Source: an uncultured Oscillospiraceae bacterium
GTDB lineage: Bacteria > Bacillota > Clostridia > Oscillospirales > Oscillospiraceae
NCBI GenBank assembly: GCA_947624985.1
Contig: CANQMO010000004.1
Coordinates: forward strand, 1 to 64,000
Length of the DNA stretch: 64,000 nucleotides
Direction of reading: 5' to 3'
Every line of letters begins with the position of its first letter. Positions within the stretch are counted from its first letter, which is position 1. The notes under the pieces are model-generated. The model ran no database searches. It was given only the letters and a program-made list of their open reading frames with translations, and was not told the DNA's origin. Shown piece after piece: positions 41,169 through 48,036 of this stretch. Position numbers and translations under genes: made by a program.

Positions 41169-42473
41169 TCACTTGACCACGCCCTTGACGTAGGGCGCCC
41201 GCTCCACCTTCTCCGGTACGATCTCATAGCAGGCCCGGAGCATCCCGACAGCCTCCTCAGCCGCTTCGTCCGTGCGGGCGAACACCGTGGCCAGCCGCTG
41301 TCCGGCCTCCACCGGGTCGCCCACCTTTTTGTACAGCGCGACGCCCACGCCCAGGTCGATGGTATCTCCCTTGGCCGCCCGGCCGCCGCCCAGGCGCATG
41401 CTCACAAGGCCCACGTCCTCGGCTTGGATATGCTTCACATACCCGCCGGCGTCGGCCAGAACGTCCCGGCGCACAGGGGCGAGAGGCAGAAGGGACTTGT
41501 CATACACCGCGGCGTTGTCGCCCCCCTGGGCCTTGACGAACGCCGCGAACTTTTCCAGAGCCGCGCCGCTGGATACGGCCTTTTCCAGCATATCGCGGGC
41601 CGTCTCATCGTCCGGCGCCACGCCGCTCTCCCGCAGTATCTGGGTCCCCAGGGCCAGGCACAGGTCCATGAGCTCGCCCCGGTACTCCCCCCGGAGCACC
41701 GCCAGGGCCTCGTGGGCCTCGATGGCGTTGCCCACGGTGCTGCCCAGCGGCTCGTCCATGTCCGTCACGACGGCCACGACCTTTTTCCCCGCCCGGCGGC
41801 CTACCTCCACCAGCGCTCCGGCCAGATCGAAGGCCGCCTTCTCCGTCTGCATGAAGGCCCCGGAGCCGCACTTCACGTCCAGCACGATCACGTCCGCGCC
41901 CACCGCCAGCTTCTTGCACAGGATACTGCTCACGATCAGCGGCAGGCTGGGCACCGTGCCCGTCACGTCCCGGAGGGCATACAGCTTCTTGTCCGCCGGG
42001 CAGATATCCGCCGTCTGGCCGGCGATGGCAAAGCCAACCTGGTTCACCTGGCGGATGAACGCCTCTTCCGTCATCTCCACGGAGAAGCCCGGAAAGCTCT
42101 CCAGCTTGTCGATGGTGCCGCCGGTGTGGCCCAGGCCCCGGCCCGACAGCTTCGCCATCTTCACCCCGCAGGCCGCCACCATGGGGCACAGCAGCATGCT
42201 GGTCTTGTCCCCCACGCCGCCGGTGGAGTGCTTGTCGGCCTTCACCCCGTCGATACCGGACAGGTCGATACGCTCGCCGGAGTCCAGCATGGCCATGGTG
42301 AGCTGGTACGTCTCGTCCATGTCCATGCCCGCGAAATAGATCGCCATCGCCATGGCGCTCATCTGGTAGTCCGGGATGTCGCCCTTCGTATAGCCGTCGA
42401 TCATCCAGCGGATCTCCTGGCCTGTGAGAGCCCCGCCGTCCCGTTTTTTCACGATAAGGTCATTCATTCGCAT
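41169..42473 (-). CDS. pdp: Pyrimidine-nucleoside phosphorylase
   Basis: Splits thymidine, deoxyuridine and uridine with phosphate, feeding nucleoside salvage. 434 residues. Thymidine-phosphorylase signature with DKHSTGGVGDK at 80-90, plus DVKCGSGAFMQ and the C-terminal PYNP domain after 345. ATG 42473 follows GGGGGTG; the GTG three codons earlier is possible. The choice between DeoA and Pdp follows the Firmicutes context. Promoter at 42541 is flanked by a 10-bp inverted repeat. Confidence 0.93.
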   Translation of the reverse strand: MRMNDLIVKKRDGGALTGQEIRWMIDGYTKGDIPDYQMSAMAMAIYFAGMDMDETYQLTMAMLDSGERIDLSGIDGVKADKHSTGGVGDKTSMLLCPMVAACGVKMAKLSGRGLGHTGGTIDKLESFPGFSVEMTEEAFIRQVNQVGFAIAGQTADICPADKKLYALRDVTGTVPSLPLIVSSILCKKLAVGADVIVLDVKCGSGAFMQTEKAAFDLAGALVEVGRRAGKKVVAVVTDMDEPLGSTVGNAIEAHEALAVLRGEYRGELMDLCLALGTQILRESGVAPDDETARDMLEKAVSSGAALEKFAAFVKAQGGDNAAVYDKSLLPLAPVRRDVLADAGGYVKHIQAEDVGLVSMRLGGGRAAKGDTIDLGVGVALYKKVGDPVEAGQRLATVFARTDEAAEEAVGMLRACYEIVPEKVERAPYVKGVVK

Positions 42474-42527
42474 AACGCGCACCCCCGTCTGGCAGCCCGC
42501 CGGCCGCGTGTCTTTTGTGGAAATCTT

Positions 42528-42583
42528 CCTACTATTTGTCAGTATAGCACAAGTTTTTTGATTTGTATATCAAAAATAGTAGG
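42528..42583. repeat. 10-bp inverted repeat flanking the pdp promoter
   Basis: CCTACTATTT (42528-42537) and AAATAGTAGG (42574-42583), 36 bp apart, bracket the -10 box. The second arm lies in the last codons of the small gene upstream. Candidate operator or RNA structure. Confidence 0.5.
42541..42549 (-). promoter_or_regulatory. Extended -10 promoter for pdp
   Basis: Minus strand TG-C-TATACT; a weak -35 TATACA lies 17 nt upstream. Start near 42534 gives a leader of about 60 nt. Confidence 0.55.
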
Positions 42584-42923
42584 GTTTTCCGCCCATCCAC
42601 AGCACATGGTTCTTCTGCGCGGGCGGCTCGGCTTCCGCTTTCGGAGCGGCAGGCGCCGTTTTCCCGCCCAGGGGCTTTTCAGCGGCGTACTGAGGCCGCT
42701 GGGGGAAGCGGACCATATCCATGGGCGAGATACGCCGGGTCAGCCGCAGGCGGCCTCCCTCCGGCTCCGGCACCCCCAGATAGCCGCTCTTCTCCCCGTA
42801 GACGGACAGCCGCACCACCCGGCCCACGTCCCGCATATCCGCCCGCATGACCGTGACGGCCCCCTGCCGCTCCACCGTCAGCGTGCCCTCCTCGTTCCCG
42901 TCGATATAGATCGGTATCTGCAT
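42570..42923 (-). CDS. Hypothetical protein, 117 residues
   Basis: I do not recognise a family. The N-terminal 75 residues (MQIPIYIDGNEEGTLTVE and on) look like a small beta-rich domain; VTVMRADMRDVGRVVRLSVYG and LRLTRRISPMDM follow. Residues 85-105 are Ala/Pro/Lys-rich and probably disordered, and the C-terminus ends WMGGKPYYF. No signal peptide or membrane segment. ATG 42923 lies 7 nt behind GGGGG; a longer in-frame start lacks a ribosome binding site. GC content and codon choice match the neighbours. Confidence 0.7.
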   Translation of the reverse strand: MQIPIYIDGNEEGTLTVERQGAVTVMRADMRDVGRVVRLSVYGEKSGYLGVPEPEGGRLRLTRRISPMDMVRFPQRPQYAAEKPLGGKTAPAAPKAEAEPPAQKNHVLWMGGKPYYF

Positions 42924-42982
42924 ATCAAAACCCCCATTTTGCTTATTTAAACTGCACGGCGGAAGTGAATCCCGCCGGCAGG

Positions 42983-43037
42983 AAGTCAAAAGCCTTCACA
43001 CAGCGGCTTTTGACTTTGACGCACGGGAATGCCGTGC
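42983..43037. repeat. Two hairpins in the gap beside repeat copy 2
   Basis: AAGTCAAAAGCC pairs with GGCTTTTGACTT (42983-42994, 43005-43016); GCACGG pairs with CCGTGC (43021-43026, 43032-43037). Together with the repeat at 43036 and the terminator at 43077, most of the gap 42924-43122 is able to fold. Confidence 0.6.
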
Positions 43038-43070
43038 GGCTCGCCCTGACCGGGCTTCGCTCCCACTCAA
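43036..43070 (-). repeat. 35-bp dispersed intergenic repeat, copy 2
   Basis: Exact reverse complement of 9284-9318. Identity ends sharply at both edges; the surrounding bases are unrelated. Confidence 0.85.
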
Positions 43071-43076
43071 CGTCAA

Positions 43077-43116
43077 ACCCCCGTTCATATGCCTACCAAA
43101 GCATATGAACGGGGGT
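43077..43116 (-). terminator. Terminator behind mazF
   Basis: Perfect 16-bp stem ACCCCCGTTCATATGC (43077-43092) with 43101-43116, 8-nt loop, 6 nt after the mazF stop, followed on the minus strand by a short U-run. Confidence 0.8.
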
Positions 43117-43122
43117 CACGAT

Positions 43123-43485
43123 TTACGACAGAGACTGGTTCAGGCCGAAGCTGACGGCGATGGCGTCGTCCACCCGGGTCATGGCGGCGCCCGAGAGCTT
43201 GCCCATCCGCTCCCGCAGACGGGATTTGTCCAGGGTGCGTATCTGCTCCAGCAGGATCACGCTGTCCCGGGTGAGCCCGCTGTCGGGGGCCTGTATCTCG
43301 ATGTGGGTCGGCAGCCGTGCCTTGCCCACCTGGGATGTGATGGCCGCCGCGATGACCGTGGGGCTGTGGCGGTTGCCCGTGTCGTTCTGTATGATAAGCA
43401 CCGGCCGCAGGCCGCCCTGCTCCGAGCCCACGACGGGGCTGAGATCGGCATAGAAAATGTCTCCGCGTCGAACCGGATTTGTCAT
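43123..43485 (-). CDS. mazF: MazF/EndoA-type mRNA endoribonuclease
   Basis: 120-residue toxin of the MazF (PemK) family, close to B. subtilis NdoA, which cuts mRNA at a short specific sequence. Seen: [21 protein letters not shown]-like start (key: RRGDI.YADL.P..GSEQGG.RP), IIQND at 32-36, and [15 protein letters not shown]. In Bacillus the order is alr-ndoAI-ndoA; here alr precedes but the 98-nt gap has no antitoxin gene. A separate or absent antitoxin is inferred. Confidence 0.93.
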   Translation of the reverse strand: MTNPVRRGDIFYADLSPVVGSEQGGLRPVLIIQNDTGNRHSPTVIAAAITSQVGKARLPTHIEIQAPDSGLTRDSVILLEQIRTLDKSRLRERMGKLSGAAMTRVDDAIAVSFGLNQSLS

Positions 43486-43583
43486 GTGAGCACCTTCCGT
43501 GAAAGAGTCGCCCGGTACATTCTATGTACGGACATGCCTCTATTCTCCCACGAAAGGAATGTTTTTATACCATTCCGGCGTTC

Positions 43584-44705
43584 TCAGTCAACATATACTC
43601 GGGGCACACGGGGGCTCACGGCGCACAAAAGCTCGTAGTGGATGGTACCGGCCAGGTCCGCCACGTCCCCGGCGGGGACGGTCCTGCCGAATATCTCCGC
43701 CACGTCGCCGCTTTTCACCCCCAGACCCGTCACGTCCGCCATGCACATGTCCATGCAGATACGGCCCACCTGCCGGGCCCGCCTGCCGCCGAAGTCCAGG
43801 CTCATTTTATTGGACAGCGCCCGGTGCAGGCCGTCCGCGTAGCCGATGGGCAGCACGGCGATGTCGCTGGGCCGCTCCACGGTAAAGGTCCGTCCGTAGC
43901 TGATGGTGTCCCCCGGCGCGTGGCGCTGGACATATGCCGTCCGGCTGAAGAGGCTCATGGCCGGGATCAGCTCGACGTCTCCCCTGTCCGTCCCGGGATA
44001 CAGGCCGTACAGGGCCACGCCGGGCCGCACCATGTCCATATAGGTCTCCGGGAAGGACAGCATGGCCCCGGAGTTGGTGCAGTGGTGGATCTCAAACCGC
44101 TCCCCCGTCCGGTCCTCGATGGCGGTGAAGCCCGCCCGGAAACGGGAAAGCTGTTCCCAGGTGAAGTCCCGCACGCCCACGTCGCCGTCGGATACGCAAA
44201 AGTGGGTGAATACCCCCTCGGGCCGCAGGCGGGGCAGCTTCACGGCCTTGACGGCGTCGTCCAGCTCCGTCTCCCCGTAGGCCCGGAAGCCCGTCCGGCC
44301 CATGCCGGTCTCCAGCTTGAGGTGGACCTTCAGCTTCCGGCCCGTACCGGCCAGGGCGTCGTTCATGGCCTGAGCGGTCGCGTAATCGCCCACCGCCTGG
44401 GTGATATCGTTCTCCGCCAGCACGGGGGCGTATCCCGGCATGGTGTAGCCCAGAATGAGGATGGGCAGTTTGATCCCCGCCCGGCGCAGCTCCATCGCCT
44501 CGTCCAGACAGGCCACCGCCAGATAGTCGCAGCCAAGCTCCGCCAGCAGCCGTGATACCCGCACGGCCCCATGGCCGTAAGCGTTGGCCTTCACCACGCC
44601 CAGATACCGGCAGCCGGGGGAGAGCCTTGCCCGCATGGCCCGGTAGTTGTGTTCGATAGCCCCCAGGCTTATCTCCGCCCACGTCCTCTTTTTCGCGTCG
44701 TCCAT
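43584..44705 (-). CDS. alr: Alanine racemase
   Basis: PLP enzyme that makes D-alanine for peptidoglycan; 373 residues. PLP-lysine motif VVKANAYGHGA with Lys39, second catalytic Tyr in ISYGRTF near 265, and RICMDMCMADVT at the C-terminal domain. ATG 44705 stands behind AGGAGAAAG; longer frames run antisense-like through the lipoprotein gene. Neighbours (lipoprotein before, mazF after) resemble the Bacillus ydcC-alr-ndoA arrangement. Confidence 0.96.
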   Translation of the reverse strand: MDDAKKRTWAEISLGAIEHNYRAMRARLSPGCRYLGVVKANAYGHGAVRVSRLLAELGCDYLAVACLDEAMELRRAGIKLPILILGYTMPGYAPVLAENDITQAVGDYATAQAMNDALAGTGRKLKVHLKLETGMGRTGFRAYGETELDDAVKAVKLPRLRPEGVFTHFCVSDGDVGVRDFTWEQLSRFRAGFTAIEDRTGERFEIHHCTNSGAMLSFPETYMDMVRPGVALYGLYPGTDRGDVELIPAMSLFSRTAYVQRHAPGDTISYGRTFTVERPSDIAVLPIGYADGLHRALSNKMSLDFGGRRARQVGRICMDMCMADVTGLGVKSGDVAEIFGRTVPAGDVADLAGTIHYELLCAVSPRVPRVYVD

Positions 44706-44743
44706 CTTTCTCTTTCTCCTTTGTACAGCACTGTGTATCGTTC

Positions 44744-45304
44744 TCAGCTGATCTCCCAGCCGGTGATGATGCTCTTGATGACGGTCCTGCCCTCCGAGGC
44801 CACCTCCATGGCCACGGGAGAATACGTCTCCTGGTCCAGCCAGAGCGTGAGGACCGAGTTCTCCCCCACATAGAGCCGGGCGGCGATGTAGTCCCCATCC
44901 CACCACAGAAGCTCCACATAGGCGCTGGCCATGGCGTCCATCATCACCGGCACGGCGCTCATGGCCGTGAGCCCCTCTGCGTCCAGCGGTCCGGCTCCCA
45001 GCAGCGCCCCGTCGAATTCCACCTGGGTCTCGCCCCGTTTCGCGTGGGCCCTGACGCCGGCGATGAGCTCCGGGGAGAGCACCTCCACTACGGTCTGCTG
45101 TCCGTCATAGGACACATCCAGCTTATAGTCCTCCACCGTCTCGCCGTAGTCCGCCGTCAGCGCCGCTTGAAAATGTATGCTCCCGGCCTCGGTCACAGCC
45201 TGCCGCAGCGCGCCGAAGCCCTCCTCCAGCCGTTCCTCCCGCTCCCCGCACCCGGGCAGGAGCAGCAGGGTCATCATCAGTGCGGAAACGATGGCTTTCC
45301 GCAT
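44744..45304 (-). CDS. Putative lipoprotein (LolA-like/YdcC-like)
   Basis: 186 residues. Lipoprotein signal with lipobox LLPGC, Cys19 being the lipidation site. The mature part looks like a beta-rich LolA/LppX-type lipid-binding fold: repeated strands such as IHFQAALTADY, QQTVVEVLSPE, and a C-terminal WLDQETYSPVAMEVASEGRTVIKS-like stretch (key: LDxExxxPVxxE). Position between nnrD and alr matches B. subtilis ydcC, which is also a lipoprotein. Function unknown. Confidence 0.75.
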   Translation of the reverse strand: MRKAIVSALMMTLLLLPGCGEREERLEEGFGALRQAVTEAGSIHFQAALTADYGETVEDYKLDVSYDGQQTVVEVLSPELIAGVRAHAKRGETQVEFDGALLGAGPLDAEGLTAMSAVPVMMDAMASAYVELLWWDGDYIAARLYVGENSVLTLWLDQETYSPVAMEVASEGRTVIKSIITGWEIS

Positions 45305-45316
45305 GGGTAACGCTCC

Positions 45317-46834
45317 TTATCGTATGATCTCCTTTTCCGCCTCGGGCAGGAATTCTATGATATCCCCCGCCTTAAGGGCGTATTCGCCGTATTTCGCCGC
45401 GGCCAGGTCCCCGGCCCGGGCATGGAGCCAGCAGGCCGTCACCACCGCCCGGCGGGGCGACATCTGCCCCAGCAGGGCGCCGATCACCCCCGCCAGCACG
45501 TCCCCCGTTCCGCCGGAGGCCATGCCGGGATTGCCCGCGTCGATGATATATCCCTTCCCGTCCGGGAAGGCGCAGACGGTCCTGTAGCCTTTCAGCACCA
45601 GGGCGCAGCCGTACTCCCGGGCAAAATCCAAAGCGTCCGTGAGCCGGTCCTCCACGGGCCTGCCGAGCAGCCGGGCAAACTCCCCCTCGTGGGGCGTGAG
45701 CACCACCGGGCCCGCCGCCTCTTTCAAAAGGGAGCGGTCCTTCCCGATGGCCCACAGGGCGTCCGCGTCCGCCACCAGAGGGCCCGCCGCCGTCCGCAGG
45801 ACAGCCCCGGTCAGCGCCGCTGTATCCCCGTCTCTGCCAAGGCCGGGCCCGATCACGCACACGTCGCACCCGTCCAGCCGGTCCTCCAGACCGTTCACCG
45901 CTTCGGCGCCGAAACGGCCCCGCTCGTTGGACGGCATGGGAATGACCATGGCCTCGTCGTTTTTGACGGCTTCGATATCATATATATCCGCGGGAACGCC
46001 CAGATAGACCAGCCCCGCTCCGGCGCGTACCGCCCCACGGGCGCACAGACCGGCCGCGCCGGTATAGCCCCGGCTGCCGGCCAGGATGAGAAGCTTTCCG
46101 TAGTCCCCTTTGTGGGTGAGCGGCCGCCGGACGGGCAGCGCCAGGTCCCCGGCGTGGATGGCGTACAGCCCGCAGCCGGCCCCGGCCAGGATATCCTCCG
46201 GCAGGCCGATGTCCGCTATCTTCAACTCGCCCCGGTATGTACAGCCCGGCTCCACGAAGTGCCCGGGCTTGGCCATGGAAAAGGTCACCGTGCACCGGGC
46301 CGTCACCGCCTCCCCCGGCACGGCTCCCGTATCCGCCGACACGCCGCTGGGGACGTCCGCCGACGCCACGGGCCGTCCCGCGCCGTTCATCAGCCGCGCC
46401 GCCGCCAGCGCGTCGCCGGCGAGAGGGCGGCTCAGCCCCACGCCAAACAGCGCGTCCACCAGCACACCGGCGTTCTTCACGATCTCCCACAGGCTCTCGT
46501 CCTCCGCCGAAAAGTCCTCCAGCGTGCCGCCGGCGGACTGTAGCTCCCGCTCCATGGCGCGGGCGTCCTCCGTCATCTTCTCCCGCGGGCCGACCAGAAA
46601 GGCCCGAACAGAAAAGCCCATATCCATCAAAATGCGGGCCGCCGCCAGACCGTCGCCGCCGTTGTTGCCGGGGCCGCAGAACACCGCCGCGCTCCGCTTC
46701 GATCCGGCAAGCGCCGCCGCCGCCTCGGCCAGCGCCGTGGCGGCCGCCTCCATCAGCTTCAACGACGGTATGCCCCGGCCGTGGATGGCCTCGGCGTCCG
46801 CCGCTCTCATCTTTTTCGCGTCCGATAACTCCAT
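45317..46834 (-). CDS. nnrD: Bifunctional NAD(P)H-hydrate epimerase / ADP-dependent dehydratase
   Basis: Repairs hydrated NADH and NADPH. 505 residues: YjeF N-terminal epimerase domain 1-215 (FCGPGNNGGDGLAAARIL at about 51-68, DALFGVGLSRP) and C-terminal kinase-like dehydratase domain 225-500 (KGDYGKLLILAGSRGYTGAA, GPGLGRD, MASGGTGDVLAGVIGALLG). First gene of the nnrD-lipoprotein-alr-mazF operon behind a near-consensus promoter at 46861-46889. Confidence 0.95.
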   Translation of the reverse strand: MELSDAKKMRAADAEAIHGRGIPSLKLMEAAATALAEAAAALAGSKRSAAVFCGPGNNGGDGLAAARILMDMGFSVRAFLVGPREKMTEDARAMERELQSAGGTLEDFSAEDESLWEIVKNAGVLVDALFGVGLSRPLAGDALAAARLMNGAGRPVASADVPSGVSADTGAVPGEAVTARCTVTFSMAKPGHFVEPGCTYRGELKIADIGLPEDILAGAGCGLYAIHAGDLALPVRRPLTHKGDYGKLLILAGSRGYTGAAGLCARGAVRAGAGLVYLGVPADIYDIEAVKNDEAMVIPMPSNERGRFGAEAVNGLEDRLDGCDVCVIGPGLGRDGDTAALTGAVLRTAAGPLVADADALWAIGKDRSLLKEAAGPVVLTPHEGEFARLLGRPVEDRLTDALDFAREYGCALVLKGYRTVCAFPDGKGYIIDAGNPGMASGGTGDVLAGVIGALLGQMSPRRAVVTACWLHARAGDLAAAKYGEYALKAGDIIEFLPEAEKEIIR

Positions 46835-46860
46835 TGCTCTCCTCCGTTTCTCGCGTGTAT

Positions 46861-46889
46861 ATTATAGCCCCGCGGTAAAAATACGTCAA
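46861..46889 (-). promoter_or_regulatory. Sigma-A promoter for nnrD-alr-mazF operon
   Basis: Minus strand: -35 TTGACG (46889-46884), 17-nt spacer, -10 TATAAT (46866-46861); start about 20 nt before the nnrD ATG. Confidence 0.88.
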
Positions 46890-46901
46890 TTTCAATTATA
46901 G

Positions 46902-46930
46902 TTGCTAAAAGAGGGTTTTTATGTTATAAA
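46902..46930 (+). promoter_or_regulatory. Sigma-A promoter for pheST
   Basis: -35 TTGCTA (46902-46907), 17-nt spacer, -10 TATAAA (46925-46930). The leader of about 60 nt is too short for a T-box. Confidence 0.72.
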
Positions 46931-46995
46931 ATAAGGTTAGCGTGCTTTTTCTTTGGTTTATTATTTCGTATAGACATACAAGGAGCGCATTTCAC

Positions 46996-48021
46996 ATGGA
47001 AGAAAAACTGCGGCAGCTGCGGGAGGAATCCCTGCAGGCCATCCGCCAGGCGGGCGCGCTGGACGCGCTGGACGCCGTGCGGGTGAAGTATCTGGGCAAG
47101 AAGGGCGAGCTCACCGCCGTCCTGAAGCAGATGGGCGGCCTGTCCGCCGAGGAGCGGCCCCGGATGGGTCAGCTGGCCAATTCCATCCGCGAGGAAGTGA
47201 CCGAGGCGTTGGAGGAAGGGCGCAGGGCGCTGAGCGAGAAAGCGCTTGAAGCGCGTCTTGCCGCCGAGCGGGAGGACGTGACCATCCCCGGCACGCCCGT
47301 GGCCATTGGCCGGGAGCACCCCCTGACCCGGGTCATCAACGAGTTTTCCGAGATCGCCATCGGCATGGGCTTCACCATCGCCGAGGGCCCGGAGGTAGAG
47401 CTGGCCAGCTACAACTTTGACAAGCTCAACACCGCCGAGGGCCACCCCGCCCGGGACCGGCAGGACACCTTCTATTTTACCGACGACGATTCCGTACTGC
47501 TGCGGACCCAGACCAGTCCCGTGCAGATCCATGTGATGGAGACCTATCCCCTGCCCATCCGTATCATCGCCCCGGGCCGGGTCTACCGCAAGGACGAGGT
47601 GGACGCCACCCACAGCCCCATGTTCCACCAGATAGAGGGTCTGGTGGTGGATGAGGGCGTCACCTTCGGCGATCTGAAGGGCACGCTCAACGAGCTGGTC
47701 CACCGGCTGTACGGCAACGACCTGCGCACCCGCTTCCGTCCTCACCACTTCCCCTTCACCGAGCCAAGCTGTGAGATGGACGTGGAGTGCTTCAAGTGCC
47801 ACGGCGCCGGCTGCCCCGTCTGCAAGGGCGAGGGCTGGGTAGAGCTGCTGGGCGGCGGCATGGTCCACCCCAAGGTCCTGTCCGGCTGCGGTATCGACAC
47901 GGACAGGTACTCCGGCTTCGCCTTCGGCTTCGGCTCCGACAGGCTGGCTATGTTCCGCTACAACATCAGCGACCTGCGGCTGCTCTTTGAAAACGACGTG
48001 CGGTTTTTGGAGCAGTTCTGA
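46996..48021 (+). CDS. pheS: Phenylalanyl-tRNA synthetase alpha subunit
   Basis: Catalytic class II subunit, 341 residues. N-terminal coiled coil that binds tRNA (1-90), then motif 1 region (HPLTRVINEFSEIAIGMGF), motif 2 (VYRKDEVDATHSPMFHQIEG-type; key: YRxDExDATHSPxFHQxEG) and motif 3 (GFAFGFGSDRLAMFRY). Also a CFKCHGAGCPVCKGEGW Cys-rich loop, common in clostridial PheS. ATG 46996 follows AGGAG; the longer frame has no ribosome binding site. Confidence 0.97.
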   Translation: MEEKLRQLREESLQAIRQAGALDALDAVRVKYLGKKGELTAVLKQMGGLSAEERPRMGQLANSIREEVTEALEEGRRALSEKALEARLAAEREDVTIPGTPVAIGREHPLTRVINEFSEIAIGMGFTIAEGPEVELASYNFDKLNTAEGHPARDRQDTFYFTDDDSVLLRTQTSPVQIHVMETYPLPIRIIAPGRVYRKDEVDATHSPMFHQIEGLVVDEGVTFGDLKGTLNELVHRLYGNDLRTRFRPHHFPFTEPSCEMDVECFKCHGAGCPVCKGEGWVELLGGGMVHPKVLSGCGIDTDRYSGFAFGFGSDRLAMFRYNISDLRLLFENDVRFLEQF

Positions 48022-48036
48022 AGGAGGTTAGGAAAA

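Noticed and set aside
46835-46995. T-box riboswitch before pheST
   Set aside because: The mapped promoter leaves only about 60 nt of leader, with no specifier stem, antiterminator or terminator.
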